A stretch of 64,000 bases of DNA, taken from NCBI RefSeq assembly GCF_000189635.1, contig NW_002476335.1:744001-808000 (forward strand), given 5' to 3'. This document shows positions 1 to 12,503 of this stretch, piece by piece. The notes beneath the pieces are model-generated. The model searched no databases and was not told the origin of the DNA. It saw nothing but the letters and a program-made list of their open reading frames with translations. Positions within the stretch are counted from its first letter, which is position 1; each line of letters opens with the position of its first letter. Origin of the DNA: Tetrahymena thermophila SB210. Its lineage: Eukaryota > Ciliophora > Oligohymenophorea > Hymenostomatida > Tetrahymenidae. Both the position numbers and the translations under genes were made by a program.

Positions 1-2
1 AA

Positions 3-2640
3 AATTAAAACTTATCTTAATTTGGAGAATAATTAGCTATATCATAGATAAATCCATTTATTTCAGAAATTTAGTTTTCTAATAATAAAAATCAATTTGA
101 CTCAATAAATGACTAATTATAAAATATAAATAACAACAATGATTTATCCTAATTTGAAAATTCTGTTGTCGGTAATCATGGTTAATATAATTAATAATTT
201 ATACAGTAACAAAACAGGGAACTTTAAGATTAAATAAATATTAAAACAAGATTATATAATTAGTAAAATTAGACTTAATGTTTAGATAATGAAGGCTAAC
301 CTCAGAAGTGTATAGACTAAAACCTAAACCTAAAAAATTAAAATAACTTAGATTAAGAAAAATAGATGCAACATATTTATATCTAACAAGAAGATAGCCA
401 ATTATTAACTGATGAAGATTTGTCAAATCAGAATTCTGTTTCAAAATACTAAAATATTTATTAAAATTTTACGAATTAAAATAATTTGATTTTATAAATA
501 TAACAAAATAAATAAATTAAATAGTAAGATCTGTAATTCAATAGAAAAGATTCGGATAGTAATCAAGTAGTTTAAGAAGCTAAAACCCAATTTAATAATC
601 TATAATAAATAGGTAAATAACTTTTAAACCGCTAGCAAGATAGTTTTAATAATTAAGAGAAAATGACGGATTTAAATTTGATTTATCAAATAAATAAACT
701 ACCTTAGTATTGTTTTGATGAGGATCATTGCCAAGATACCTATAATACTAATAATCAATATATACAGGAAGAAAGAGATTTAGAAAAAACTAAATCACAA
801 GATTAAAATGAAAAATAACTTATGGTTTCCAATAAAGAAGCTAGTTAAAAACTATAACAACAAACAATATTAACTGAAGAGGGAGTTAATAAGTATGTTT
901 CAACATTTTAATAAAAAACTAATCTTTAAGTAAATATTGATCAACCTGAATAAGCACAACATTTATCAATTTAACCTTGTTAACTATAAACTTAAAAGCT
1001 GCATAATCTAGATACCTAAGAAATATCAAATTAAAATAAAGAAAATACATAAAATAATAGCCAAAAGAATCAAAATATTATAAATAAGAGTAAGTCTGCT
1101 TAAATTTTACATGAATTATATATCGATTTTGATAACGAAACCAGTTTAAACTAATAAAGATAATTATAATAAAAATCTTCACAAAATTCACAAACCAATA
1201 AATAAAATACAAATAATCAAGTAGATTCCGTTCATGAAAAATTATATAACTTAAGTAAATCCAAAGATTAAGGGTAAAAGGCATATGAAAGCATGAAAAT
1301 AAAATAAGAGCTTAAAAACTGCACTTTTATGCCAAAGTTAGTATCTAAACATAAGTCTAGTCCTTCTTATAGTGTTTCATAGAAAAATTAAAAGATAAAT
1401 GTTCAAAGTTCCAAAGAAAATATTTTCAAATCTGAAAATGTGAATTTCACATTTGAAAATTTTGATAACAGTGCTACAGAAATCTAAAAGCTTCCAATAA
1501 AACAGTAAAATTTTTGATTTATAAAAATTTTTATTAATTTCAATTTTAAATAGATAAGAAGAATATGAAAAAATAAAAGTTGGTGAATCATAAGAAATAG
1601 AACAAAAAGAGAGATAATTATTAGGTAGCTCCTAAAAATAGCTTACATATTCAAGGACTTCTAAGGGAAGTTTACATAATAATAGTGAAAAAGATTCTCT
1701 ATCATAAAAAGATTAACAAAAAAACTTATCTGTGTTTGAAAAGCTATATTAAGATAATCAAATAAAATTAATTAATTAATCAATTAATTAAAGAGTATAA
1801 ATTTAAAATGAACTACAAAAGTGCACTTTTAAACCTAATATTTGTGAGTAGTCAATAAGACTCTCTAGAAGTAAATCTCCTTAGTCCATTATAATGGATT
1901 AAAATAATATTAGAAAAGAAAAATCTACATTTTAGGAGAATAATTCAACTTTAAATAATAATTTAACTTAAAAATAAAATATGAACTCTCTAAAAAATAT
2001 AAATGATATTCCTGATATTAATAGCAATTAATATTAAAACTAGAGTACTTTTAATTTAAAAAAGGAAAAGCAATAAATAGGCAGTTTCTAAGATGTTGGT
2101 ATTGACCAGAATTTTTCATCCACAAATAAAATACTTTCAAAGAAATCTTCTTCATTAAAGCCTATGTTAAAAGGGTGTATTGATGCTAATATAGATAATA
2201 TTTACTCTAAAACTAATAATTAAGGATAATAATTTTTGAATAACCATTTTATTCCATTTAACTAAACTTTACCATCCACCCCAAAACTTAACTCAACTTC
2301 CACAACTTTTGATCAAATTATATCTAAAAAGTTTAAAGTAGAAAAACTCTCAGACTATAATTCAGTTTAGATCCCAAGTTTACACTAATAATTAACTTCT
2401 GAAAGCACAAACAGTACTTTAAGAGGTGCTTAATCTGTAAGAATGCAAAAATCTATCTCTTTTAGTGAAAAATTAAAGAAAGATTAATAGAAAAATTAAA
2501 AAATGCAAGAAGATTAAAAGTAAGCTTAAGGAAGCCCACTTATTTAAAATTGTAAATATTTTTAAGATGACATAATAGATGAAAATGAAATAGGTCAATT
2601 AAAAGATAATAACCAACCATAATAATTTAGCATTAATTGA
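3..2640 (+). CDS. Glutamine-rich low-complexity protein, 5'-truncated
   Basis: The reading frame is open from base 3 with TAA/TAG as Gln. One 49-nt intron lies at 1505-1553 (GTAAAA..AATAG), and the gene ends at TGA 2638-2640, so about 862 residues are visible and the start lies outside the window. The protein is rich in Gln, Asn, Ser and Lys with long charged stretches. It has two copies of a short motif, KNCTFMPKL (near 1317-1343) and QKCTFKPNI (near 1816-1842). This CTFxP motif recurs in many uncharacterised ciliate proteins. No signal peptide or membrane segment is seen. An ATG at 663 is in frame, but coding clearly continues upstream, so it was not chosen as the start. Function is unknown; the composition suggests a largely disordered protein. 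Confidence 0.8.
1505..1553 (+). other. Spliceosomal intron in the Gln-rich gene
   Basis: The boundaries are GTAAAA and AAATAG. Removal joins reading frame 3 to reading frame 1 (CA|A codon), which is needed because the upstream frame does not carry the coding signal beyond this point. Confidence 0.85.
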
Positions 2641-3536
2641 TAAAAGATAAAATAATAGAATTCTAAATTTAATTGATATATAGATAAACAATGTTAACTA
2701 ATTTTTATATATTAAACTTTTATTATAATTGATAAGCTAAAGTGTATTATATATATAATTGATGTAAATAGAAGTTATTTTGATATATACACATAAAAAT
2801 AATAATTTAAATATGTTTAAAAATAATTTAAAAATCAAATATTGTATTTAAATAAATATCTCTCAGAAATTATCATTAATAAAACTATCAAGTGAAAATA
2901 TTTCTTGTAAATTGTAAATATGTTGTAAAATAGTATAATTAGTTTAGAGTGTATAATTATGTATATATAATATTAATATTTTGGATTATTAAATTTAAAT
3001 AAATAAGCTAAGCTTTTAGTGTATAATCACTTCTTAACAAAGTTTTAAAGTAAAAAAAATTATTAAATAAAATGGATATTTTAAATGAAAAAAAAAATTA
3101 TTATCTTTAGCATTTGAATTTATTAAAAAAAAATTAAATTATTTTTGACTAAATTTAAATTTTAATGGAGAAATATTAGTTGACAAATTTAAGATATTTT
3201 AAAGGTAATAAATAGAAATGTAGAAGTGATTAAAATGTTTATGATTAGATTTTAGAATGTTTTTATGAAAATCAATAAATGAATGAATGAATATATAGCA
3301 ATACTTAAGGATAAATTAAGTTAATGTAGAAATAAGATCAAATAGATAATGAATGAGCAAATCTTGGATATAAAATTTTTGAATAAATTGCATAAAACAT
3401 CTTTAAGACATCAAAAATATAAGTAATAATTTCAGTAATTAATCAGTCTTATCAAATATTAAATATATATTATAAACTTATCAAAACTAGTAAATTAATA
3501 CAACATACAATAGATAGATAAATACATAGATAAATC
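2641..3536. other. Intergenic, very AT-rich
   Basis: No ORF of coding composition is seen on either strand. It presumably holds the 3' UTR of the upstream gene and the promoter of the RRP15-like gene. A short ATGA repeat occurs near 3280-3295. Confidence 0.5.
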
Positions 3537-4145
3537 ATGAAGTAGAAGCACAGAATTTTATCAAAAAAGAATAAAAAGGTCAAGCAGTTGATGCGTCGTT
3601 TCTAAGATGATAGTGACGACGAACAAGTTGCTTAAAAGAACTAGCATGCTCAAAGATAAGGATAAGCTATTAAAAAGCATGATAAAAACTAAACCAAGAA
3701 AGGACAAACTGAATAAATTTAGCCATAACTTAAGAGAAAGGGATCTGATAGAACAAACGATAGTTTTGATGTTTAAAATTAAAGTAATAACGAAAGCGAC
3801 CATGGAGATGATAATATGGATGGTTCAAAGCAAAAATCTACTTTCAGCAGTGTGTTTTCTAAAATTCTCAATCAAGATGTAAAGAAGACAACCTCTAATA
3901 ATCCAATTTTTTCAGATTTCAATAAACCTTTGAAAAAAGTGCGCTCAGAATTAAGAAGAGAGAGAGAAAATTTACTTAAAAAGAAAATTAAAGAACTTAA
4001 GGAAAGAAGAGGACATGTTCTTCCATAGAGCAGCCCTGATGGTGCTTTATATGAAAAAGAATTAAAAATATAAGCTGCTAAAGGTATTATTAAGATCTTA
4101 GAAGCAGTAAAGAATTATTAGGATTAAGAAGGAATTGAAAATTGA
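3537..4145 (+). CDS. Rrp15-like ribosomal RNA processing protein
   Basis: A single exon encodes 202 residues from ATG 3537 to TGA 4143-4145. The N-terminal half is basic and acidic, rich in Gln, Asp and Lys (includes RRFQDDSDDEQ). The second half matches the Rrp15 family pattern: a FSKILNQD block (about residues 107-114), then PIFSDFNKPLKK, a long basic helix (RRERENLLKKKIKELKERRG) and a C-terminal AAKGIIKILEAV segment. In yeast and animals, Rrp15 is a nucleolar factor for large-subunit pre-rRNA processing. Reading the same DNA with the standard code breaks it into two short overlapping ORFs. The assignment rests on motif order only. It is convergent with the CRAL-TRIO gene downstream. Confidence 0.75.
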
Positions 4146-4638
4146 TATAATTCTTTCCTTTTATTATTAGTATAAATGTATGTATATATATAATATTGTA
4201 AAAATATACTTTAAATTATATAAAATATTTCTAAAATAAAATATTCTTCTTGCTCAAATTACATATTTATATATTACTTATATACATACACATATAAAAT
4301 TTAACTAAATTTAACATACTTTATATTTATTTTATTCAATGTTTTCAGAGTAGTATTTTTAATTATTCTCTTTTAAGATTCAATATTTAATAAAATTCGA
4401 AAACCCTGTTATCTTTTTTCGTTTTAATATACTTAAAACACCATTTTATATTTTTATTTTTTTAATATAAAAGATTTTATTTTATCTATTGTAATTATGC
4501 TATTCGTTATTTATTTATATATTTATTTTCTATGCTTGGTTTTAAACAAATAAATTTTTTTTTCAAAGTATTTCATTTACTTTGAATTTTTTTTATCATG
4601 AAATTTAGTATATTTAATTATCGAATTTAATCATCAAT
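4146..4638. other. Intergenic between convergent genes
   Basis: This is about 490 bases of homopolymer-rich AT sequence between two convergent stop codons. No gene or terminator motif was recognised. Confidence 0.6.
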
Positions 4639-6366
4639 TCAAAATATATTGCATTAATTACTCGAGCAGCAGCCAGTAGATTTTTAATGATAGGGCTAAT
4701 CTATAGGGCAATTTTAGATTTTATCTTCTATTTTGATATCTTTTTATACTAATTTATCAATTATGTTGTGCTACTACTTATCTTCTAGTATTTATTTTGA
4801 ATTCAAATTCATTCCATCTTAAGTTATTTCTTGATCATTGAACTCTCTTTAAGAGTCTTATCTTGAAAATATGAAGTGAGAATGATCTATCATAGAATGA
4901 TAGTGGCTACTTTCTCTTCTGGATGGAGTGGAAAATTAGTTATTATGATGACTTTTAAACGTATTGATTGGAGGCCTTTGTTATTTGTTAAAAAATTTAA
5001 AATTAGTTTTTAGTTTAAGTATTAATGTTACCAGAATTAAGTTAGGTTTTCATGATTTCCTCCATACTTTTTTTCAATTTAATCAGGATTTATGCCTATT
5101 TCAACAAGCTTATGGAATTCTTCAGAAGTTATAAACTCTATTTTGTCTTAGGAGTCAGATGGTATGAATGCTTTTATAAAGATTTATGTCTCAGTTAATA
5201 AAATAATATTTGATAAAAAATACCTGAAATAATTTTCCAACACTACCTAAAAGACCAAGAAGGATTTAAAATAATTAATTTATGTAATATGCAAGTGTAG
5301 TTAGCAACCATACACTCAATAATCTTTTATATTACCTTACAATAATAAAATATAATTAAATAATACATAATAAAAATATTGAATACTTTGAAATCAAGAT
5401 CAGATAAACCACAATAATTCGTGTCAATGCAAATGATCCAATTTTCTACTTTGCCTTCTAAGAACATATTTTTTTAGACTGTACTCAATAATTTGCATAA
5501 AGCGCCATTAATTGCATTCATATCATTAATATTATTCTGTTAAATAATTTTAATAAGTAATGGATTTATAATAATCTTTTTGATATTTGATAATAAAAAA
5601 CTTTCAAATAAGCAAACAAAATAAATAACTAAGAATTTTATTAAAATTTCTTTTTTTCTTAAAAAATTGAAAAAATTTGATATTACACTATCACCTTAAA
5701 TCATATAAGAATTGACAAAAACAATAGGTCTAAATAAATTATCTCTACCAAATGTATACATCACTCCTCTTTTCTAATTAAATTAAAAAATTGAAATTAA
5801 TTGTAAGATTTTTTTAATCAGATATTTATTATTTTACTAAAAATTTTTCTATTGTTTCTTCTGAAGGATTTTATAAAGCAAAATCATTTAACCATTTTAT
5901 ATGTTTTTTAACTAAATTAATGAAGTCTTTCTTATTAAATTGCTCATTATAAATACATTTCAAAATCTTTAAATCACTCCATCTATTTATTTAACGAATA
6001 GTAAGTAAGCTAGTAAAGGTAGGACTATCAAAATAAATATATTTAAATAATAAATTACTCTGTAGGTAGAGCTATTTGCTGATCTTTTAATAGCTATCTA
6101 AATTCTTTAATTTTCTCTTTTTCGTACTCATTGAATTCTTAGTCATAAAATATTCTTCTGGTATGTTTCCCCTTTTTGTCAACACTATGAATATAATGAG
6201 CTTTTAGGATTAATTATAAATTTTATACTCTTAAAAAATTTTTAATTCTAAACTTACCATCATGATTTATAAGGTGAGCTTCTAAAGGCGGCTTCATATA
6301 ATTTAGCTCATAAGCATCTTCTTTAGCTATTTAAATATCATTTTCATCTTTTATTTGCAATCTCAT
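4639..6366 (-). CDS. CRAL-TRIO (Sec14-like) domain protein
   Basis: Start is at 6366 and stop TGA at 4641-4639. Proposed exons are 6366-6258, 6200-6059, 6024-5838, 5773-5387, 5335-5224, 5170-5032 and 4975-4639. Phases close, giving about 470 residues. The core runs from about residue 150: FGRDNLFRPIVFVN, then EGKVENWIICID (about 252-263), then LIILNPSWSFR and WKII, then EFITSEEFHKL and IEKKYGG. This is the usual motif order of CRAL-TRIO lipid-transfer proteins, which bind small lipids such as phosphoinositides in the cytosol. The C-terminal ~120 residues are low complexity and end in CNIF, a possible prenylation site. The stretch 5590-5720 may hide one or two more introns, since the domain is slightly long there. 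Intron 6025-6058 would be only 34 nt. Confidence 0.75.
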
Positions 6367-7659
6367 TTTATACTTATATTTATTCTAATCTTGAAATTAA
6401 TTAAAAAAATGTTATTTTCTTTGGTTTGTAAATTATTAATTATTATTGGCATGAAATTAAATTTAGAAATTGTGTTTAGATATTATTGTTAACATTTTAA
6501 TAATTAAAATCGAATAACAGTTAAAAAGACTTGCTGGAATAATATTACTTGAAGATTGTTGTTTATCAAATTTTTAGTATTCTTAATCTTATAATTTTGC
6601 AGCATCTAAATTTGTATACTTTTTTAAATATTTAAATAAAATATTAAATTAATTAAACAAAAAATATTCTATCTTAATTATAAAATAGATAAATAATATA
6701 ATGCTAACCAAATTAAGAATGAAATTTGCATTTTACAATACTTTAAATACAAAATATTTTGAATATCAGATTAGAAGAAAAATAATTCATGAATGGTCTT
6801 AAATATTTTTATTTTAGTGTAGAATTAGCATGCATGCTTAATGACAAAATAAATAAATCAATAATTTCGTGATAAGAAGAAGTAAAAAGATTATATTACT
6901 ATAAATTGAGCCAAATACCATTCAATCCAATGAAAAGAGATCATTTATAATTTTATGAATTTAAAGCAAAAAAATTAGTTTTGCATACAAAATTTAAATG
7001 CATTTGCTTTAAATAAAATCAAAGGTATATCTGATAAATTTTGATAAACAAAAATAAAAAAGCAAGAAGGCTACTTAGCATTGAATTTTTGATAAAAATT
7101 TATTGAAATTCCTTTGAAATTATGTAGCAAGTATGAGGAATTTAAATAGCAATATAATTTATTAATGCCATCTTTAGATACTCCTGCAAAAGAGTTGACT
7201 TTTTATGAGTGTTTTCGAGTTTTAAACTAGGGAATCTTGTCCTTTTTGCCTTGAAATGCAAATAATAAATGTTATTTATGTTAAGCTGAATAAGCGATTT
7301 AAAAAGTTTTTAATTACTAGTATTTTTTCAAAAATAAATTCTAAAAAAAATAATATTGATAAAAATATCTCTCATTCCTATTTATTCAATTAGAAATAAT
7401 AAAATATTAAATTCTTAAAAATAAAAATTTTGATTTAAGAAAATTAAATTTTTTATTATCCTAAAATAAATATAAAATTAATTTAAGCTTAAAAAATAAT
7501 TCAAAAATTTATTTTGCTTTGAAGATAATTGTGATTAGTTTATTTATTTTTTACATTTAATTTGAATAAATAAGCATTTGTTTAAAATTATAATTGCAAA
7601 TTAATTTTACTCAAATATAATCACATAAAACATACATTAGTAATTTTATTTTATAATTT
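6367..7659. other. Intergenic, 1.3 kb
   Basis: AT-rich DNA lies between the start of the CRAL-TRIO gene and the end of array copy 1. A code-6 open stretch of about 80 codons on the minus strand (about 7030-7260) lacks coding composition and was not called. From about 7260 onward, sequence similar to the array spacers begins. Confidence 0.5.
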
Positions 7660-8301
7660 TCATTTACACTCATTAAATTGGAGACCTCCTTATTAGGTAA
7701 TTGTCTCTTTATATCCTGATTTACATACACAAGTAAATGTTTTAGAGCTAAGTTCAGCATTTGTTCCACAATAAGTAGCAGTAATTGTTAAATTAGAAAC
7801 TCCAAATCTTGCAAAAGATGCTAAATTATTTGAATAGAACTTCAAATCAATTTATCCAGAGTGAGCCAAAACAAAAGAAGCTGACGATTTTCCATCAACC
7901 TTTGTGTTGTCTGTTCTTGTCATACATTTGTAGTTGTCAGAGTAAACATTTGTTGAAAAGTTATAAGTAGTACCACTTATATCAACTTCACCTTACTTAA
8001 TCGCACCTCCTGATACTTCTTATATGTTGATAAATGCATAATCAAAAGTAATATGCAAGTAATTATGTTTTAAAACACTGTAACTTAGAGACAGAGATTC
8101 ATTTTAGCCCATGGTTTAGAAGTATTCATTAATCGCTTAACAATTGTAAATGTTGGAGTTAGAACTGCTTTGACTTTAGAGGCTTGTTTATGGGAGGTAA
8201 TTGTATGTCTTTTTATCAAGATTTATCCTATCTATAGTAGTACACTAGACAAAGCTCAAAGCTAGGACTACAAAAGATATTGCAATATATACTTTGCTCA
8301 T
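7660..8301 (-). CDS. Array copy 1: small secreted Cys-containing protein
   Basis: Single exon, 213 residues, ATG at 8301 and TGA at 7662-7660. An N-terminal signal peptide (MSKVYIAISFVVLALSFVQC) is followed by a Ser/Asn/Gln-rich linker. A predicted beta-rich domain follows, with HITFDYAFINI, GEVDISGTTYNF, ASFVLAHSGQIDLKFYSNN and RFGVSNLTITATYCG. The end is cysteine-rich (FTCVCKSGYKE..NECK). Cysteines are probably paired outside the cell. The domain resembles the N-terminal ectodomain of the membrane protein at 30286-35582. I do not recognise a named family; a surface or secreted lectin-like role is inference. Compared with the other copies, its upstream spacer carries an extra ~100 bp inverted-repeat insertion. 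Confidence 0.9.
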
Positions 8302-8378
8302 TTTATTCAGTTTTTTTTTGTTTTATTATTTTTATTTTATTTTTTGAATTAAGGATTATTGAAAATTGATTAATTCCT

Positions 8379-8396
8379 AACTCTATTTAAAGAGTT
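8379..8396. promoter_or_regulatory. Conserved palindrome upstream of copy 1
   Basis: AACTCTATTTAAAGAGTT lies about 78 bp upstream of the start codon, with 6-bp arms around a TTTAAA centre. It is conserved at the same distance in all six copies. A role as promoter element or factor-binding site is inferred from conservation alone. Confidence 0.45.
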
Positions 8397-8982
8397 ATAA
8401 AATTCAATATTCTGATGAAGTATATTAATTAACTTTTGGATTAACTTAAAATATTCATTTAATATTGGAGTGCTTTTTATGAGTAAAAAAGAATTTAACT
8501 TACAAACATTTTTTAGTTTTAATATTTTAAAACTTGAAAATTTGTATGGAATAAGTAAGTTAGTAAATATTATTTTATTTATTTCGTTAAAAAAATTAAT
8601 ATTTTTTGAATAGTAAAAATAGTAAGTTTTATTATTTGTTTTATTTTATAGAATTTAAGAAACGATAAAAAACCCAACTTTTAAAATAGAACTATTTATT
8701 TTTTGCTTAACTGATTTGCGTTATAACTTATATTTAACTTTGGATTAAAATTATGAAAAAGCTAATTGATAAATTAAATATATTATGCTTGAATTAATTT
8801 TTAGCCAAATAGCCTGAAATTAAAAAATGAGTTAGAACATTAAAAAATCTTATTAAATCCTAATAATTTATTTAATTGAGTCGACATTAATTGTTCCTTG
8901 AAAGTAATTTTCATTTCCTTATTTAATCTATTGGTATTTGATTTTTTAAATACATTTGAATTATAAAATCTAACACAAACAT

Positions 8983-9084
8983 AGGATGACACAATCAAGA
9001 CGTGTTGATGACAAAATTTTTGATCAGCTGAATTTTAAAGTTTTCAAAAAGTTTATATTCTACGCATATTGTTTGTGTCACCCT
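8983..9084. mobile_element. Putative MITE-like insertion with terminal inverted repeats
   Basis: Left end AGGATGACACAA (8983-8994) and right end TTGTGTCACCCT (9073-9084) are inverted copies matching at 11 of 12 bases. The ~102-bp segment is absent from the equivalent place in spacer 2, where the flanking sequences run together. ATA occurs at both edges (8981-8983 and 9088-9090), compatible with a TA-type target duplication. It has no coding capacity. Family unknown. Confidence 0.5.
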
Positions 9085-10247
9085 CTTATAGATATTAGAT
9101 AAAAAAATTTAATTTTAATAGAAAAATATTATTTTTTCAAAAGACTGTATGTTTTAAAATGAATATCATATTTTAGAATATAAAAATAAATAAAATACAA
9201 TTTTCATCAAATTAAAATGAATTAAGTTATGATAAATCTAACTTTACAGCAAATTATTTATTTTTTTATTGAATTAAATTACGTTTTAACATATATAATT
9301 TATTATATTGAGATGTTTCCAAATACTACAAAATAATATTAATTTTTAAATTTTTCACCTAAATTTAAGATTTAGTAATACACTTGGCAATTAAATAACT
9401 CTAAATTAAATTTAGATAAATCTACTATTTTAAATGAATTATTTATTTTTATTTAATTATTTTGCGTTATAACTTATATGAATTTCGATATAGAATTAAT
9501 TAAATTAAGATATTTAAAATTCAAGTAATGCAAAATAACATTAATTTTTCACGTTTTAACCTCAAATTAAAAAATTTAGTAATAGGTTTGGTAACCAAAT
9601 AACTTGTATTAAATATCTTTTTTATTGATTGAGTCGTAATTAAATTAAATTAAAATAAATAAGCCATTTAAGGTTAATTATTTATTATTTATTTAATTAT
9701 ATTACGTTATAACGAAAAATTAATTTCTATATTATTATAGCTAATCAAATTAAGATATTTGTAATTCAAGTATTATTAAGATATCATAATTGTTAGAAAT
9801 ATATCCTGAAATAGAAGAGTTAGAAATGCGTTTGGTAATCATGTAAATCTAAATTAGAATAAATTAATAAATTATCTTCACGAATAATACTATTAAATAA
9901 CTTTTATTGTTTTTAAATACAAAAAAATCTTTGAATTTACAACTTTTTTATAAAATCAATAAAATTAATATGCACTAAATATATTTTAATAATAAGAAAT
10001 AAAAATATTGATAGAACTGAACTGAAATCATATAATTTATTGTGAGGAATTAAATTTAAAAGCTTAATCCTTAATTTTCACATTTTTTATTACTTTGATA
10101 ACTTTAACTAAATCAAATTTTATTATTTCCATAGTTTATGTGAAAAAATCAGTTTTATAATAACCAATATAAATTTACTTTGAAGTAAAATATATTATTC
10201 TTGAAAAATATTGGAATAAAAAGTGTAGCAATTTTCTATTTTAAAAA

Positions 10248-10282
10248 TACTTGATCACTCACTGGTAACGTGTGATCAAGTA
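10248..10282. repeat. Perfect 11-bp stem hairpin
   Basis: TACTTGATCAC and GTGATCAAGTA are separated by a 13-base loop. This falls next to sequence with no counterpart in the other spacers, so it may be the end or remnant of an inserted element. Confidence 0.5.
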
Positions 10283-10831
10283 GATATTTTTTTTATTAAG
10301 AAAAATAAATTTGCTTATAAATTTATACCCCAACTCCTCAGAGTAAGAACATCTGACCGAGTCCCAAGGATCTAACAAAAATATGATATTAAAAAATTTA
10401 AATTAATTTTTAAAATATGCTTATTAAAAAAGTAAATTCAACAAGTTTAAGGTGAATATGGCCATTTAAAATTTTTTAATTATTAGAATTTGTAAAAAAA
10501 ATAGTCTAAAAATCATAATATTTATAAATAATATTTCTCATTCATATCATTCATATTTATTGAATTAAAAATAATCAAATATTAAATTCTTAAACATAAA
10601 AATTTTGATTTAATAAAATTAAATTTTTATTATCCTAAAATAAATATAAAATTAATTTATGATTAAAAACTATTCAAAAATGTATTTTGCTTGAAGAGAA
10701 TTGTGTTTAATATATTTCTTTAAAAAATTCATTTGAATAAATTCACATTTATTTAAAATTATAATTGCCAATTAATTTTTACTCAAATGTATTTATATAA
10801 AATATACATAAGTAATTTTATTTTATAATTT

Positions 10832-11473
10832 TCATTTACACTCATTAAATTGGAGACCTCCTTATTAAGTACTAGTCTCTTAATATCCTGATTTACATAC
10901 ACAAGTAAATGTTTTAGAGCTAAGTTAGGCATTTGTTCCACAATAAGTAGCAGTAATTGTTAAATTAGAAACTCCATATCTTGCAAAAGATGCTATATTA
11001 TTTGAATAGAACTTTAAATCAATATTTCCAGAATGAGCCAAAACTAAAGAAACTTAAGATTTTCCATCCACCTTTGTGTTGTCTGTTCTTGTCATACATT
11101 TGTAGTTGTCTGAGTAAACAATTGTTGAAAAGGTATAAGTAGTACCACTTATATCAACTTGACCTGACTTAATCGCACCTCCTGATAGTTGTTATATGTT
11201 GATAAATGCATAATCAAAAGTAACATGCAAGTAATTATGAGTTTAAACACTGTAACTTAGTGACAGAGATTCATTTTAACCAACAGTTTAGAAGTATTCA
11301 CTAATCGCTTAACAATTGTAAATGTTTGAGTTAGAGCTACTTTGACTTTAGAGGCTTGTTTATGTAAGGTAAGAGTATGTCTTTTTATCAAGATTTATCC
11401 TATCTATAGTAGTACACTAGACTAAGCTGAAAGCTAGGACTACAAAAGATATGGCAATATATACTTTGCTCAT
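10832..11473 (-). CDS. Array copy 2: small secreted Cys-containing protein
   Basis: Single exon, 213 residues, ATG at 11473, TGA at 10834-10832. It has the same signal peptide, domain order and cysteines as copy 1. It differs at scattered positions, for example DGKSQVSLVL where copy 1 has DGKSSASFVL, and GYQETSTQ near the C-terminus. It is flanked by the same conserved upstream block as the other copies. It has no near-identical partner in the array, so it is an older member. Confidence 0.9.
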
Positions 11474-11559
11474 TTTATTCAGTTTTTTTTTGTTTTATTA
11501 TTATTATTATTAATTTTTTTTTTTTTGAATTAAGGATTATTAGAAATTAACTAATTCTT

Positions 11560-11577
11560 AACTCTATTTAAAGAGTT
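11560..11577. promoter_or_regulatory. Conserved palindrome upstream of copy 2
   Basis: The same 18-bp palindrome as upstream of copy 1, about 87 bp before the start codon. Confidence 0.45.
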
Positions 11578-12503
11578 GTAAAATTCAAGATTCTGATTAA
11601 ATATATTAATTAACTCTTGGATTAATTTAAAATAAACATTCAATTTTGGATAATTTTTTATGAATAAAAAAGAATTTAACTTCACAAAAAATTTTTAGCT
11701 TTAATATTTTAAAACTTGAAAATGTTTATGGTGTAAGTAAATTAGTAAATATTATTTTATTTATTTTGTTTAAGAAAAAATTAAGATTTGTTAAACAGTA
11801 AAAATAGTAAAATTTCTTGTTTTATTTTGTCGAATTTAAGAAACGATAAAAAACCCAACTTTTAAAATAGAGCTATTTATTTTTTTGCTTAACTGATTTG
11901 CGTTATAACTTATATTAAGCTTTGGATTAAAATAATGAAAAAGTTAATTGATAAATTAAATATATTATGCTTGAATTAATTTTTAGCCAAATAGACTGAA
12001 ATTAAATAATGAGTTAGAACATTAAAAAATCTTATTAAATCCTAATAATTTATTTAATTGAGGAGACAATAATTGTTATTTGAAAGTAATTTTCCTTTCC
12101 TTATTTAATCTACTGGTTTTTTATTTATAAAATAAGTTTGAATTATAAAATCTTAATACAAATATGATATTAGATAAAAAATTTTAATTTTAATTGATAA
12201 ATATTATTTTTTCAAAATACTTTATGTTTTAAAATGAATATCATATTTTTGAATAAATAAGTAAAATACCATTTTCATAAAATTAAAATGAATTAAGTTA
12301 GGATAAATCTACCTTTATAGCAAATTATCTATTTTTTTATTGAATTAAATTACGTTTTAATATATATAATTTATTAAATTGAGATATATCAAAATACTAT
12401 AAAATAATATTAATTTTTAACATTTTCACTTTAATTTAAGATTTAGTAACAGGTGATAACTATAATTTGAGAAAATTGTTTGAAAATTTTATTTTTGGAA
12501 TAT

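Larger units (their letters stand above)
8302..10831. repeat. Spacer 1 of the array, with degenerate sub-repeats
   Basis: This is 2.5 kb without a gene. It holds the conserved upstream block of copy 1 (8302-8900), a ~100 bp inverted-repeat insertion (8983-9084), and degenerate tandem sub-repeats at about 9230-9900 built around the core (G/A)CGTTATAAC spaced about 180-245 bp apart. It also holds a strong hairpin (10248-10282) next to a G+C-richer island (10325-10378), then the conserved downstream block of copy 2. Confidence 0.7.

Noticed and set aside
3607..4028. Two short overlapping standard-code ORFs considered as separate small proteins
   Set aside because: Both fall within the single Rrp15-like gene once TAA and TAG are read as Gln; one is even in the wrong frame.
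7030..7260. About 80-codon code-6 open stretch on the minus strand in the intergenic region
   Set aside because: With only TGA as stop, open stretches of this length are common by chance in AT-rich DNA, and no motif was seen.
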